Source: Spirochaetota bacterium (GTDB taxonomy: Bacteria; Spirochaetota; UBA4802; JAFGDQ01). From it: a DNA stretch of 61,438 nucleotides. Below the pieces are notes generated by a model, which was not told where the DNA came from, ran no database searches, and saw only the letters and a program-made list of their open reading frames with translations. Positions within the stretch are counted from its first letter, which is position 1, and each line of letters starts with the position of its first letter. A program made the translations under genes and the position numbers. The stretch is taken from NCBI GenBank assembly GCA_016934735.1, contig JAFGSG010000022.1, positions 1 to 61,438 on the forward strand. The letters run 5' to 3'. Shown piece by piece: positions 36,732 through 45,147 of this stretch.

Positions 36732-38246
36732 TTATAATTCATAATTTCTTTGCAGGCTTTTATATGACAATGCCTCCAGAAGATGGCTTTTTTTAATAGA
36801 ATCACTTGCTTCCAGGTCTGCAATGGTTCTGCAGACCTTTAGGATCTTAAAGAATGACCGCGCTGAAAGATTCATTTTTTTTGCAGCCATTTCGAATATT
36901 GATTCCGTATCTGTATCAATTTTGCAATACTTTTTAATGTCCGCATTGCTCATTCTCGAATTGAAAATATCTTTGCCGTTAAACCGATTATGCTGGATTT
37001 CTCTTGCTTTGAGTACCCTTTCTCTTATCACTTCAGATGGTTCTTCGCTATGTTTATACATAAGGTCGCGGTATTCTACTCTGCCGACAAGCACTTCTAT
37101 GTCTATGCGGTCAAGGATGGGCCCGGAGATTTTCTGGAAATAGTTCTTCACTTTATGCGGCGAACATTTGCAAGGTATTTCCGGATCAAAAAAGTAACCG
37201 CACTGGCACGGATTGCTGGCTGCTACAAGCATAAAGTCAGCCGGGAACTTAAAGCTCCCGCTCGCGCGTGCTACAGTGATCTCGCAGTCTTCCAGCGGCT
37301 GCCGGAGCGCCTGCAGAACGTCGTTCCTGAACTCCACGAATTCGTCGAGGAACAGCACGCCGTTGTGCGCGAGCGAGATCTCGCCGACTGACGGGATCTT
37401 TCCCCCGCCTACAAGAGCGGCATCCGAGCTTGTGTGATGCGGAGAGCGGAAGGGCGGGCTTGTTACAAGTCCGTCATTGCTTTTCAACGCACCTCCGACT
37501 GAATGGATCATGGTAGTGGCAATGGACTGTTCTTTCGTAAGCGGGGGCAGTATTGAAGGAATCCGTTTAGCCAGCATGGTTTTCCCCGATCCGGGAGGCC
37601 CGTACATTAAAATATTATGGCTCCCTGCTGCCGCGATTTCAATTGCTCTTTTTGCCGTTTCCTGTCCCTTTACATCTTTAAAATTGTATTTTGAATCGTA
37701 AGTGTGATGCTGATGCCTCTTCTCTTTAAAGGCTTTTATCTCTCCCCTGCATGCGGATAATGCTTCAAGTATATCTTTGACAGGATAAACATCTATTTCT
37801 TCTATAGCGGACGCTTCGTATCTATTATCATAAGGAACAATCAGCTTTTTATACTCTGATTTATAGATCGAGATTGCCATTGAGATTGTGCCCTTTACAG
37901 GACGCACTTTGCCGTCCAGGGAAAGCTCTCCCACGATGGCAATGGAGCTGAGATCAAGGTCTGTCTGTTCTGTGGCATTAAGAATTGCAAGAGCAATAGG
38001 AAGATCGAAATTGGAACCCTGCTTCTTGAAACCGGCAGGCGCAAGGTTGACAACAAAATTCTTCGGGGCAAATTCCATGCCCGAGTTTTCTACAGCTGAG
38101 CGTATCCTTTCCTTTGATTCCTTAATGGTGGAATCCGGCAAACCGACAATTGAAATGTTCGGAAGGCCTTTAATAATATCCACTTCTATTTCGACTATAT
38201 TTGCTTCTATGCCATGTACATCAAGAGAAATTGCTTTAGCTAACAT
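36732..38246 (-). CDS. comM: ComM/YifB-type Mg-chelatase-like AAA+ ATPase
   Basis: ComM is a DNA helicase-like AAA+ protein that helps branch migration when transformed DNA is integrated; it is widespread even outside competent species. The sequence has the N-terminal Lon-like S5 domain (about 20-150, ISIVGLPDSTIKESKERI), the ATPase with Walker A YGPPGSGKTMLAKRI and Walker B LFLDEFVEF, the zinc-like CQCGYFFDPEIPCKC and the C-terminal helical domain. At 504 residues it is complete. The 298 bases upstream of the neighbouring 36415 gene show nothing. Confidence 0.93.
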   Translation of the reverse strand: MLAKAISLDVHGIEANIVEIEVDIIKGLPNISIVGLPDSTIKESKERIRSAVENSGMEFAPKNFVVNLAPAGFKKQGSNFDLPIALAILNATEQTDLDLSSIAIVGELSLDGKVRPVKGTISMAISIYKSEYKKLIVPYDNRYEASAIEEIDVYPVKDILEALSACRGEIKAFKEKRHQHHTYDSKYNFKDVKGQETAKRAIEIAAAGSHNILMYGPPGSGKTMLAKRIPSILPPLTKEQSIATTMIHSVGGALKSNDGLVTSPPFRSPHHTSSDAALVGGGKIPSVGEISLAHNGVLFLDEFVEFRNDVLQALRQPLEDCEITVARASGSFKFPADFMLVAASNPCQCGYFFDPEIPCKCSPHKVKNYFQKISGPILDRIDIEVLVGRVEYRDLMYKHSEEPSEVIRERVLKAREIQHNRFNGKDIFNSRMSNADIKKYCKIDTDTESIFEMAAKKMNLSARSFFKILKVCRTIADLEASDSIKKSHLLEALSYKSLQRNYEL

Positions 38247-38478
38247 AACAGCTCCGATTATATTTTAGTAATTATTTCATCAGGTAACTGGGCAGACACT
38301 TTTATAGGGAATTATTAACCTGCAGAAATACGATTTTACAAAATCTTAAGTGTAAAATTTGAAATAACAAAACTAATACGCATTATTGCAAGTATATTTA
38401 TTGGTCAAGTATGTTTTTTGTAATAATTTGTAGAAACAATATATTTACTTCTATTGTAATATATTTTAAGGCGTAATA

Positions 38479-38629
38479 GGGGCTGTCTCAAAAAAAGTTC
38501 GCTGAGTGAATTTCGCAATTTATTATTTGTCTCAGCCGCTCATTTCAATACAATTTTGCCGCTTATAGCGTCAAAATCACTCAATGAGCGTGGCGAAATT
38601 CGTATCGAAGCAAGTTTTGGGACAGCCCC
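38479..38629. mobile_element. MITE-like element with about 38-bp imperfect terminal inverted repeats
   Basis: The ends read GGGGCTGTCTCAAAA and, on the other strand, GGGGCTGTCCCAAAA; similarity continues to a shared GAATTTCGC about 30 bases in. The element is 151 bp and has no coding frame. Such GGGGCTGT(C)CCAAAA ends are typical of transposases of the IS1182/IS5-like kind (from memory). No clear target duplication is seen. It lies in a 604-bp gap between comM and the anti-sigma gene. Confidence 0.7.
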
Positions 38630-38742
38630 ATGTGAGCTTTTATAATTTGCAATGAGTATTTGAGAATAAAATTCTGATATTATAATAAATGGATTTTGAA
38701 ATATATTTGAATATTATAAATTTTGAACCTTTCGTTGGTTTT

Positions 38743-38763
38743 AAAACGGGAGAAGGCCTCCCG
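38743..38763 (-). terminator. Intrinsic terminator of the anti-sigma gene
   Basis: On the minus strand CGGGAG-GCCTT-CTCCCG is followed directly by TTTTAAAA, about 90 bases after the anti-sigma stop. Confidence 0.65.
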
Positions 38764-38850
38764 ATTATCAGCATTGGATTCAGGTAGCAGCGTTTCTGGA
38801 TGAAAACCTTATGATTTCGAGGACTGTCTGAGGCTGCGGGCCGGCTTCTG

Positions 38851-39963
38851 CTATTGGCGGTACCTTTTTTCGGATTTTATGTTGCTGCGCATTTCTTTTT
38901 GAATCTGTCTGCTTTCTTTTTGCATTTTTTCTCTGCTCTTTTTAAGTTCATTCCTATCATTTTCTGAATGTTCTTCGCTGTCGGAAGAAAAACCATCCTT
39001 AGTCTGATTTGTTCCCTTATTGTCAGCTTCATTATTCCGTAATATATTTTTTTCTTTGCTGATGCGCTTATCAGGTTTTATTTTATTGAATTGGTAAACA
39101 AACTTTTTATTTTCATGTTCCGGATTAATGGTTGTCTTTTTTAATAAGGCAGCTGAAACAGTACATCCTTCGCCTTTGCTTAATAGGATGACTTTGCCGT
39201 CGCTCTTTGATGTTGCGCGTACTATCCCGTCCAGCACCGAAAGCTTTGATGCTGCATCATTCGAAGATATTATAAAGCTCGTGCCGAGTGCTTCGAAAAC
39301 AGCGTGTTTTGCCGATATAATGAATTTTTTCCTGATATTATAATCTGATGATGCTAATATACTGCCGCTTTTCATATCCAGTACGATATTGTATTCTATA
39401 TTATTTTTTTCTTTATATTTATGCGCGTTTATAATTGAAAGCTCTGAGTTCTCAGCGATATGTAATGATAATACTGAATCAAGAATGAGAACAGCAGAAG
39501 AATATTCTTTTGTCCTGATAATGCCGGATTTAACATCTTTTTTCTGCAGAAGGGAATCATTGTGTAAAACTTCTCCTTTATGCTGCGAAAGTGTTAGCAT
39601 CGCTTCATCTGACACAACAGACGATTTTTGACTGGTGTAAATAAATATTGAAAGAGCAGCGATAATAACAATGGAGGTGTAAGCCGCCGGGCGTAAAAGG
39701 ATTCTTATGCCTGATTTTAAAGAAATATATCTGTAACTCTTAACGTCCGGTCCATCCAGCAAACCAAGAATGCGGGTTTTTATGCCGGGAGGCGGTGCGA
39801 GTGCTGCATTATCCGACTCTTTTAGAATAGTCCTGAGCGATTTGACTGTGCTTCTGCATTGTTCGCATTTACTTATGTGTAATGCAACAGCTTCGAAGGT
39901 ATTCTTTTTTAAAGAATCAGCCGCAAAATCAATAAGCTGTTTTTTATCCGGATGATGATTCAT
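38851..39963 (-). CDS. FecR-type anti-sigma factor with zinc-binding domain
   Basis: A 370-residue single-pass protein. The cytoplasmic part (1-90) has an anti-sigma zinc motif H29-x3-C33-x2-C36 (HISKCEQCR). A transmembrane segment is at about 91-109, and a FecR-like beta domain follows in the periplasm (about 130-275). The last 80 residues are extremely charged (K, R, E, N), ending in SREKMQKESRQIQKEMRS and more. It lies 18 bases after the sigma-factor gene, so it should bind and hold that sigma factor. The charged tail resembles the divergent hexapeptide-repeat protein in composition, which suggests (inference) contact between them. The end is closed by a terminator. Confidence 0.85.
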   Translation of the reverse strand: MNHHPDKKQLIDFAADSLKKNTFEAVALHISKCEQCRSTVKSLRTILKESDNAALAPPPGIKTRILGLLDGPDVKSYRYISLKSGIRILLRPAAYTSIVIIAALSIFIYTSQKSSVVSDEAMLTLSQHKGEVLHNDSLLQKKDVKSGIIRTKEYSSAVLILDSVLSLHIAENSELSIINAHKYKEKNNIEYNIVLDMKSGSILASSDYNIRKKFIISAKHAVFEALGTSFIISSNDAASKLSVLDGIVRATSKSDGKVILLSKGEGCTVSAALLKKTTINPEHENKKFVYQFNKIKPDKRISKEKNILRNNEADNKGTNQTKDGFSSDSEEHSENDRNELKKSREKMQKESRQIQKEMRSNIKSEKRYRQ

Positions 39964-39981
39964 CTTTTAAATATCCTTTAA

Positions 39982-40542
39982 TTATGATACAATTAAGCCT
40001 GCAATCTGTGCCATTTTTATAAGCAAAAATAGCAATAAAAATCCGCACTGTTTCAGCGCATCGTGCAGATAAGATAGTGCCTTCTGCATTCTCCGTCTCA
40101 CTGTGCGTGTGGATTTGCCCGTATTTTCCGCGATTTCGTCAATGCTCATATTATTTTCTTTTTTCATTATAAAAATTGATTTTGTCAGGGGATCCATTTC
40201 CTCAAGGAGTTCGTAGATTTTCACTTCAAGTTCCCCGGATTCGATCTGATCCGAAACGCTGCTGCTTCCTGAGATTTGTTCGGAACCTTTTGGTTCTGTA
40301 AAGCTTATGCGCGATTCTTTTTTCCTGTAGTTAATGCATAGATTATGCGCTGTCCTGTACAGAAATGCCCGGACTCTGTCTTTATCAATCGTGTGTTTTT
40401 TTGAGTAGATGATCAGATTGTGAAACGTATCCTGCAGTATATCTTCCGATGCTTCGCTGGAGCGGGTGTATCTGTTGATATAAATATAGAGCTCTTTGCT
40501 GTAGAGTTCATATATTTCCGCAATTAATTTTTCATGCGTCAT
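39982..40542 (-). CDS. ECF-type RNA polymerase sigma factor with hydrophobic tail
   Basis: A 186-residue sigma-70 group 4 factor: region 2 (about 15-85, with SSEASEDILQDTFHNL) and region 4 (about 112-165, with MSIDEIAENTGKSTRTVRRRMQKAL). The extreme C-terminus is hydrophobic, ending FLLLFLLIKMAQIAGLIVS, which is not normal for ECF factors and could be a membrane anchor or hide in the anti-sigma partner. I use the ATG at 40542 (MTHEKLIAEIYELY); a longer frame starting at 40722 would overlap the divergent gene and is unlikely. The anti-sigma gene follows directly. Confidence 0.87.
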   Translation of the reverse strand: MTHEKLIAEIYELYSKELYIYINRYTRSSEASEDILQDTFHNLIIYSKKHTIDKDRVRAFLYRTAHNLCINYRKKESRISFTEPKGSEQISGSSSVSDQIESGELEVKIYELLEEMDPLTKSIFIMKKENNMSIDEIAENTGKSTRTVRRRMQKALSYLHDALKQCGFLLLFLLIKMAQIAGLIVS

Positions 40543-40628
40543 AAAAAATGTGACCGGATTTTCAGACTTGATTGTAATACATGATGTTGAAAGAGACAAA
40601 ATATATATTATAATCAAGGAGGCAGTCA

Positions 40629-41042
40629 ATGAAAAAATATTTATCATTGATAGTTGTAACTTTATTCGCAATGTCTGTCGCAGGTTTTTCGGCAGATAAA
40701 GTAAAAGAGCAGGATAAAACAAGGGACAAACTTAAATTGCAGGATCAGGATACGGACAAGGATCGGCTAAAAGAACGGGATCAGCTGAAACAAAATGATC
40801 GGTTAAAAACGCAGGATCAATTGAAGGAGCAGGACAGGCTTAGAGAGCGGGATCAGCTGAAAGAAAAAGATCAGCTTAAAAAGCAGGAACAGAAGCAGAT
40901 AAAGGCTCAGGATAAGAACCAGGAAAAAGAGAAGAAGCGCGAGCAGGTTAAAATTAAAAAAGAGGCTAAAAAAGAATTGAAAAACCATGCTAAAGAGCAG
41001 AAGCATGATCAGAGAAAAGCAATAAGCAGGAAAGGCAAATAA
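40629..41042 (+). CDS. Secreted hexapeptide-repeat protein
   Basis: A 137-residue exported protein with a signal peptide (1-22, ending in FSA-DK). Residues 33-86 are nine hexapeptides of the form D-(R/Q/K)-L-K-x-x, for instance DRLKER, DQLKQN, DRLKTQ, DQLKEQ, DRLRER, DQLKEK and DQLKKQ; after that the tail is K/E/Q-rich. At the DNA level this is an 18-bp tandem repeat (40725-40886). A perfect AAGGAGG precedes the ATG. The protein is expected to be a long charged helix in the periplasm. It is divergent from the ECF sigma operon, the position of a sigma-controlled gene. Confidence 0.75.
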   Translation: MKKYLSLIVVTLFAMSVAGFSADKVKEQDKTRDKLKLQDQDTDKDRLKERDQLKQNDRLKTQDQLKEQDRLRERDQLKEKDQLKKQEQKQIKAQDKNQEKEKKREQVKIKKEAKKELKNHAKEQKHDQRKAISRKGK

Positions 41043-41056
41043 TAAATATAGATAGA

Positions 41057-41085
41057 TAGCCCGCGGTTCCACCGGCCGTGGGCTA
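41057..41085 (+). promoter_or_regulatory. Intercistronic hairpin (not a classical terminator)
   Basis: TAGCCCGCGG pairs with CCGTGGGCTA (one G-U) around a 9-base loop, without a T-run. It sits between the hexapeptide gene and the barrel gene and may adjust their relative expression or RNA stability. Confidence 0.5.
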
Positions 41086-41098
41086 TATTCAGGAATTA

Positions 41099-42049
41099 AT
41101 GAATTATAAGTATTTTTTCAGCATGAAGATAATATTCATCAATGCTTTGATGTTTTTAATTATTTTTTTATATCATGCGGTATACGCGGAAAATGTTCAG
41201 AAAACTAAAGAAAGCCCGATTGACTTTTTCGGATCGCTGGCTGCAAAAGGCGTCTACTCTTCCGGGATATCCGATGCTTACACGTATAACAGGACTGACG
41301 CGGCAGGCGGATTTAAGTCTGTGTATATCGATCTCTCGGTATACATACGCAGGTACTCTAATTATCAGACAACGGATGGCAACGGCGTTTACGAATACCG
41401 TTCTTTTTACGAGGGCGGGCTGTCCATGGAAGCGCATCTTTTCCGGATTATCAATCTTTCCGGCGAATACAGCCGCGCGGACGGCTTTAACGATTTAAAG
41501 AGATATACATATTACGGTGCTGTGGAACTGGATTTTACGCGCGTGGTTTTATCGGCCGATTATTCACACGAAGATTTTGAATATAGGATATCCTCAAATA
41601 ATGTAAAGGCCGGGAAGCAGGATTTTTCATTTATCATAGAGTATAATTTTACAGACTATTTCAGTGCGGATATCAGCTATAAGCACGATAATACTTATTT
41701 TAACACTCTGAGTTATGATTATTATAAAGATATTATCCGGACAGGAGCAACAATAATGCCTTCGAATTATTTATTTATAATCGGAGGCTGCAGCACAGGA
41801 AAAGATTCTGAAGACTATTTTATCTACGGAGCAGACCTGGGTACAACATTATTATTCTTCTCCCGATTTAAACTCTTCTTTTTTTACAGCTTCAATTATT
41901 ATGATCCGCCGCAAACTGAATCCTCAGGCAGCAGCGGAGGAGGTTCCGGCCACGGCCCGGGAAGCGTAAATCCATATCTTTCCTCTGATAAAACAGACGA
42001 ATCTTATTCATCCCATATACTGACTTTGGGGATGTCTGTTGTTTTTTAA
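41099..42049 (+). CDS. Outer-membrane beta-barrel protein
   Basis: A 316-residue exported protein: signal-like segment (NALMFLIIFLYHAVYAE), then alternating aromatic strands through the whole length, with the C-terminal strand LTLGMSVVF ending in Phe, the classic barrel end. Loop residues about 278-300 are a Gly/Ser/His-rich stretch (SSGSSGGGSGHGPGS). It starts 5 bases after AGGA, behind the hexapeptide gene, so the two are probably one unit controlled with the ECF sigma factor. A longer GTG frame starts at 41078. Function unknown; perhaps a porin-like envelope protein. Confidence 0.65.
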   Translation: MNYKYFFSMKIIFINALMFLIIFLYHAVYAENVQKTKESPIDFFGSLAAKGVYSSGISDAYTYNRTDAAGGFKSVYIDLSVYIRRYSNYQTTDGNGVYEYRSFYEGGLSMEAHLFRIINLSGEYSRADGFNDLKRYTYYGAVELDFTRVVLSADYSHEDFEYRISSNNVKAGKQDFSFIIEYNFTDYFSADISYKHDNTYFNTLSYDYYKDIIRTGATIMPSNYLFIIGGCSTGKDSEDYFIYGADLGTTLLFFSRFKLFFFYSFNYYDPPQTESSGSSGGGSGHGPGSVNPYLSSDKTDESYSSHILTLGMSVVF

Positions 42050-42230
42050 ATTTTTCATCTTTTTATCTCTGATCTTTAACTGTTTTTTATGACTGAAGCC
42101 GATTTTTTATCACTCTTGTATGCGTAATAAATAAGAAAAATCATTTTTAAAATGTTATTTACATAAAATAATTTTTAATAATATTTTACCAAAAGGAGTG
42201 AGATTGAGGCAAAACAATTATCAGTTTTCA

Positions 42231-42300
42231 GGCAACAGGCCGCGTTTACGGGCATTCTGTCCTTTGCGGCCTTCGCTGCGTTATGCGGCTCGATGTTGCC
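42231..42300. repeat. GC-rich imperfect palindrome in an AT-rich gap
   Basis: The 70 bases begin GGCAACA and end TGTTGCC and contain internal mirrored pieces (GCGGCC, GCTGCG). They stand out in base composition from the surrounding gap 42050-42395, which holds no gene. A dispersed extragenic palindrome is the simplest reading. Confidence 0.45.
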
Positions 42301-42395
42301 GGAAGCCGCTTCTTCCAGGATGTATGCATAAGCGGCAGGAAAATTAATGATTATTTTTATTCCGATTTCGGCAGTTGTTAAAAGGAGAATACATA

Positions 42396-42944
42396 ATGAA
42401 AATAATATCAGCCGTATTTATTCTGCTGCTCTTTGCAGGTTGCGGCAGTTCATCGAATATGAAAGAAGTCAGCCGGAAACCTAATCTTAATCCGGGAAAA
42501 AATGCTATGCTTGTCATTATCAGGGCGCGCCCTTTTCCAATAATGGGGCCGGTCAATAACTATCTTGACAGCAAATTCATAGGCGAGACGAGAACAAAAA
42601 CATATTTTTCCACAATAGTAAAACCCGGACTGCATTATGTTATCGCTGAGGGTGAGGACATCAGTGCTGTCCGTATGAATTTTAAAGCGGGCAGGATATA
42701 TTATCTTTATCAGGATATATCATCCGGCGCATGGGATAAAAACAGGGCTTTATCGGTCCTGACGCGTGCAGAAGCTCAAAAATCCATGAGCGAATGCGAC
42801 TACATACAGTATAATAAAAAAAATCCCGGGGCCAGTCTCAGCGCAGCAAAGTATAAACAGAGCATCAAAGAATACAACGAAAAGGCAAAGAAGAACCCTG
42901 AGGATTACAGGCCGTTTTTTAAGTATCAGGGATACAAACCGTAG
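42396..42944 (+). CDS. DUF2846-like lipoprotein
   Basis: A 182-residue lipoprotein with lipobox FAGC. The domain (AMLVIIRARPFPIMG, YLDSKFIGETRTKTYFSTIVKPGLHYV, FKAGRIYYLYQD) resembles DUF2846 family proteins of the bacterial envelope. The tail has a charged helix (SIKEYNEKAKKNPEDYR). AAGGAG eight bases before the ATG at 42396 decides the start over a TTG at 42375. Function is not known. Confidence 0.65.
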   Translation: MKIISAVFILLLFAGCGSSSNMKEVSRKPNLNPGKNAMLVIIRARPFPIMGPVNNYLDSKFIGETRTKTYFSTIVKPGLHYVIAEGEDISAVRMNFKAGRIYYLYQDISSGAWDKNRALSVLTRAEAQKSMSECDYIQYNKKNPGASLSAAKYKQSIKEYNEKAKKNPEDYRPFFKYQGYKP

Positions 42945-43029
42945 GATCAGTAAGCAAAAGTGGCAAAAAGAAAATCCTGTAAAGACAAACTAGTACGCTG
43001 TCACATTTAAAATGTGTTGGTTGGTTTTA

Positions 43030-43160
43030 CCAATAAATTGAAATAAATTATAAAATTTTTGAGGACGCATTTCAGGCCTGATGCAAAATTTCTCTAAAGC
43101 ATAAAAAAATACCCAGGAAGGCCTGATCCCGCAGAAAATTTTATAATTTATTTCAATTTA
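43030..43160. repeat. Perfect 28-bp inverted repeat around a 75-bp centre
   Basis: The arms at 43030-43057 and 43133-43160 are exact reverse complements (beginning AATAAATTGAAATAAATT). The centre holds two direct copies of AGGCCTGAT. Outside the arms the similarity continues weakly (ATTTAAAAT on both sides). There is no gene in 42945-43212. It could be a MITE relic or a long hairpin RNA. Confidence 0.6.
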
Positions 43161-43212
43161 TTGTACACACAATTTAATTTTAAATGACATGTAATTTAAA
43201 ACACCTGCGGGG

Positions 43213-44313
43213 TCATATTATGAACCTGTTCCTGCCTTCTGCTTTTGCCCTGTAGAGCTTTTCATCAGTCTTATTGATAAACTCTTCGGCCGATTCGCCT
43301 TTGTATTCGCATATTCCGCCGCTCACTGTCATAGGGGCCCCTATCCGGAAATCGAAAGACTCTACAGTTGCCCGTATACGCTCCGCTATGGCAGCCGCGT
43401 CCTTTAAAAGCGTATTCGGAAGAATTATTATAAATTCCTCTCCCCCGTATCTGCCAAGGATATCGGAAATCCTGCAGGTTTTGAGAAGTATCTGTGAGAA
43501 CCCAATTATTATCTCATCTCCTGTCGTATGCCCGAATCTGTCGTTGATCTGTTTGAAATGATCTATGTCTGCCATTATCAGTGATAATGCCGAGCCGCTG
43601 TCAGCCGCCTCCTGGATTTCGTCATGAAGCATTTTAAATGAGTGGTCGTGATTCAGTAGATTCGTCATGGAATCCCGCACTGCCATATCTCTGAGCCTGA
43701 GATTTTTTTCTTCAATGGTTTTTTTGTCCAGGAATGAATGCATCCTCATTTTAATAACCATACGGCTGAATATCCATGCGAATATGTTCATGCCAAAAGC
43801 GTTTATGCGCAGGATAACTACGGCATTGCTGTCTAACTGATAATAGGGCAGAATAAAAAAGAAGCCGACGTATACGGAAGAGAATATAAACAGATATGTG
43901 ACAGGCTTAATCAGAATAAAAGCCGATGCGGCGAACAGGACCATGACATATACGTTAATAAAACCAAATCTGCTCTGCGGGACAACGCTCATCGCACAGC
44001 CCCAGACAAGCATTGCTAAAACGTATATCGTCTGGATTGTTTTCTTGGCAGTATGGCATGATTCCTGCGGAATTTTTTTTAAATAAAAGAAAACAGGAAG
44101 GAATATCAGATTTAATATTATAATACTTATAATTATTTTTTCTATATTGAATAGTCTGTCTTTAAAAAAAATAAATATGGCGGATTCAAGGAAGATGATA
44201 AAGACCGCACAGATGATTAGTTTTAAAAAGTTCTCCCTGATTACAGTATTGGCAAATTCATTTTTGTATTTATCCGGCAGGAATGGAACTATGTTCCTGA
44301 TTATTTTAAACAT
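43213..44313 (-). CDS. Membrane-bound diguanylate cyclase
   Basis: A 366-residue protein with six transmembrane helices (about 30-190) and a C-terminal GGDEF domain (about 205-366). The active site reads RYGGEEF, DIDHFKQIND gives the metal site, and RISD five residues before GGEEF is the inhibitory I-site. It should make cyclic-di-GMP from two GTP and be feedback-inhibited. Unlike the decayed GGDEF protein at 13219, this one is complete. Upstream lies the terminator and repeat region. Confidence 0.92.
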   Translation of the reverse strand: MFKIIRNIVPFLPDKYKNEFANTVIRENFLKLIICAVFIIFLESAIFIFFKDRLFNIEKIIISIIILNLIFLPVFFYLKKIPQESCHTAKKTIQTIYVLAMLVWGCAMSVVPQSRFGFINVYVMVLFAASAFILIKPVTYLFIFSSVYVGFFFILPYYQLDSNAVVILRINAFGMNIFAWIFSRMVIKMRMHSFLDKKTIEEKNLRLRDMAVRDSMTNLLNHDHSFKMLHDEIQEAADSGSALSLIMADIDHFKQINDRFGHTTGDEIIIGFSQILLKTCRISDILGRYGGEEFIIILPNTLLKDAAAIAERIRATVESFDFRIGAPMTVSGGICEYKGESAEEFINKTDEKLYRAKAEGRNRFII

Positions 44314-44597
44314 TTAAATATCCATGGCTTATAATTAGTGCTTTTCAGATTATAAGATATATCAAAATCCGGATTATTTCAAACTAAATAAAAGTTTGGT
44401 TTTCAGTAATAAGGTTTGCAGAAAGATGATATTTTTTATTTCAGAAGTAAATAAAATATATCCGGTATACTCCATTTTAACCCTGCTTAAACCAGAGGAA
44501 TTTTTATTATTTGGTTAAACAGCCATACTTATAGAAAAAATTCCCAAAATTATATTGACATTTTTATATTCCCCGTATTAAGCTGACCGATTTTCTT

Positions 44598-44619
44598 AAA
44601 AACCGCGAAAGCGGTTTTT
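44598..44619. terminator. Bidirectional hairpin with GAAA tetraloop
   Basis: AAAAACCGC-GAAA-GCGGTTTTT is a perfect 9-bp stem with a GNRA loop and T-runs on both strands. TTGACA (44555-44560) lies 38 bases before it with TATTAA 15 bases on, so a very short transcript could start and stop here. No gene ends here on the plus strand. Confidence 0.6.
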
Positions 44620-44663
44620 CAAATCACAATTGCCCGGAGTCATTTCAATTTGGACAAGTCTTT

Positions 44664-45038
44664 AATCAAATATGCTTTTCACGAGAACACATTTGATTTT
44701 ATTGAAATCAAAATTGCTTTAGTGGAAATCCGGATTGATAAGCCGGAAAGCAAACCGGATTTAGGTAAATCCAATATGCTTTGGTGCAAAACCGATATGA
44801 TTTGCCGGACATCCAAATGGTTTGGCAGTATATCAATATTGATTACCGGAAAATCCAGATGGATTCAGCTGAATCCATCTGGATATTATGCTTATCCATT
44901 ATGATTTCCTGTAAATCCAATGTGATTACAGTTGAATCAATATTGATATCAGCAATATCCAGTTGGATATTGCCATATCCTTTATGCTTTAACGGAAATC
45001 CATGTTGATCCGGATGGGATCAATATTGATTTTATATA
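44664..45038. repeat. Degenerate 21-bp tandem repeat array (about 18 units)
   Basis: Eighteen units of 21 bp (three of them 20 bp) follow one another, with starts at 44664, 44685, 44706, 44727, 44748, 44768, 44789, 44810, 44831, 44852, 44872, 44893, 44914, 44935, 44956, 44976, 44997 and 45018. The consensus is near AATCCAATATGATTTNNCGGA. Many units contain short palindromes such as CAATATTG. Because 21 is divisible by three, open frames in it show a heptapeptide rhythm, but no start signal or single frame spans the array. It is not a CRISPR: there are no unique spacers. It fills the gap between the cyclase and the 45148 gene. Confidence 0.8.
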
Positions 45039-45147
45039 TTACCGGCAGGATTATTAATAGAATTTTTGCCCGTGCATACAAAGACCGACTAAAATATTAA
45101 TAAGCCCTTAAACGGAAAAGAAACAACATTTATTAAGGAGCTTCAGT

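Noticed and set aside
40587..40614. TTGAAA-16-TATAAT before the hexapeptide gene
   Set aside because: The start point would fall on or inside the ribosome site, so it is unlikely to be used for this gene.
44650..45008. Two open frames with heptapeptide rhythm over the repeat array
   Set aside because: The 21-bp period keeps frames open by itself, neither frame spans the array, and there is no ribosome site.
44664..45038. CRISPR array
   Set aside because: Repeats are contiguous and degenerate with no unique spacers, and no cas genes are present.
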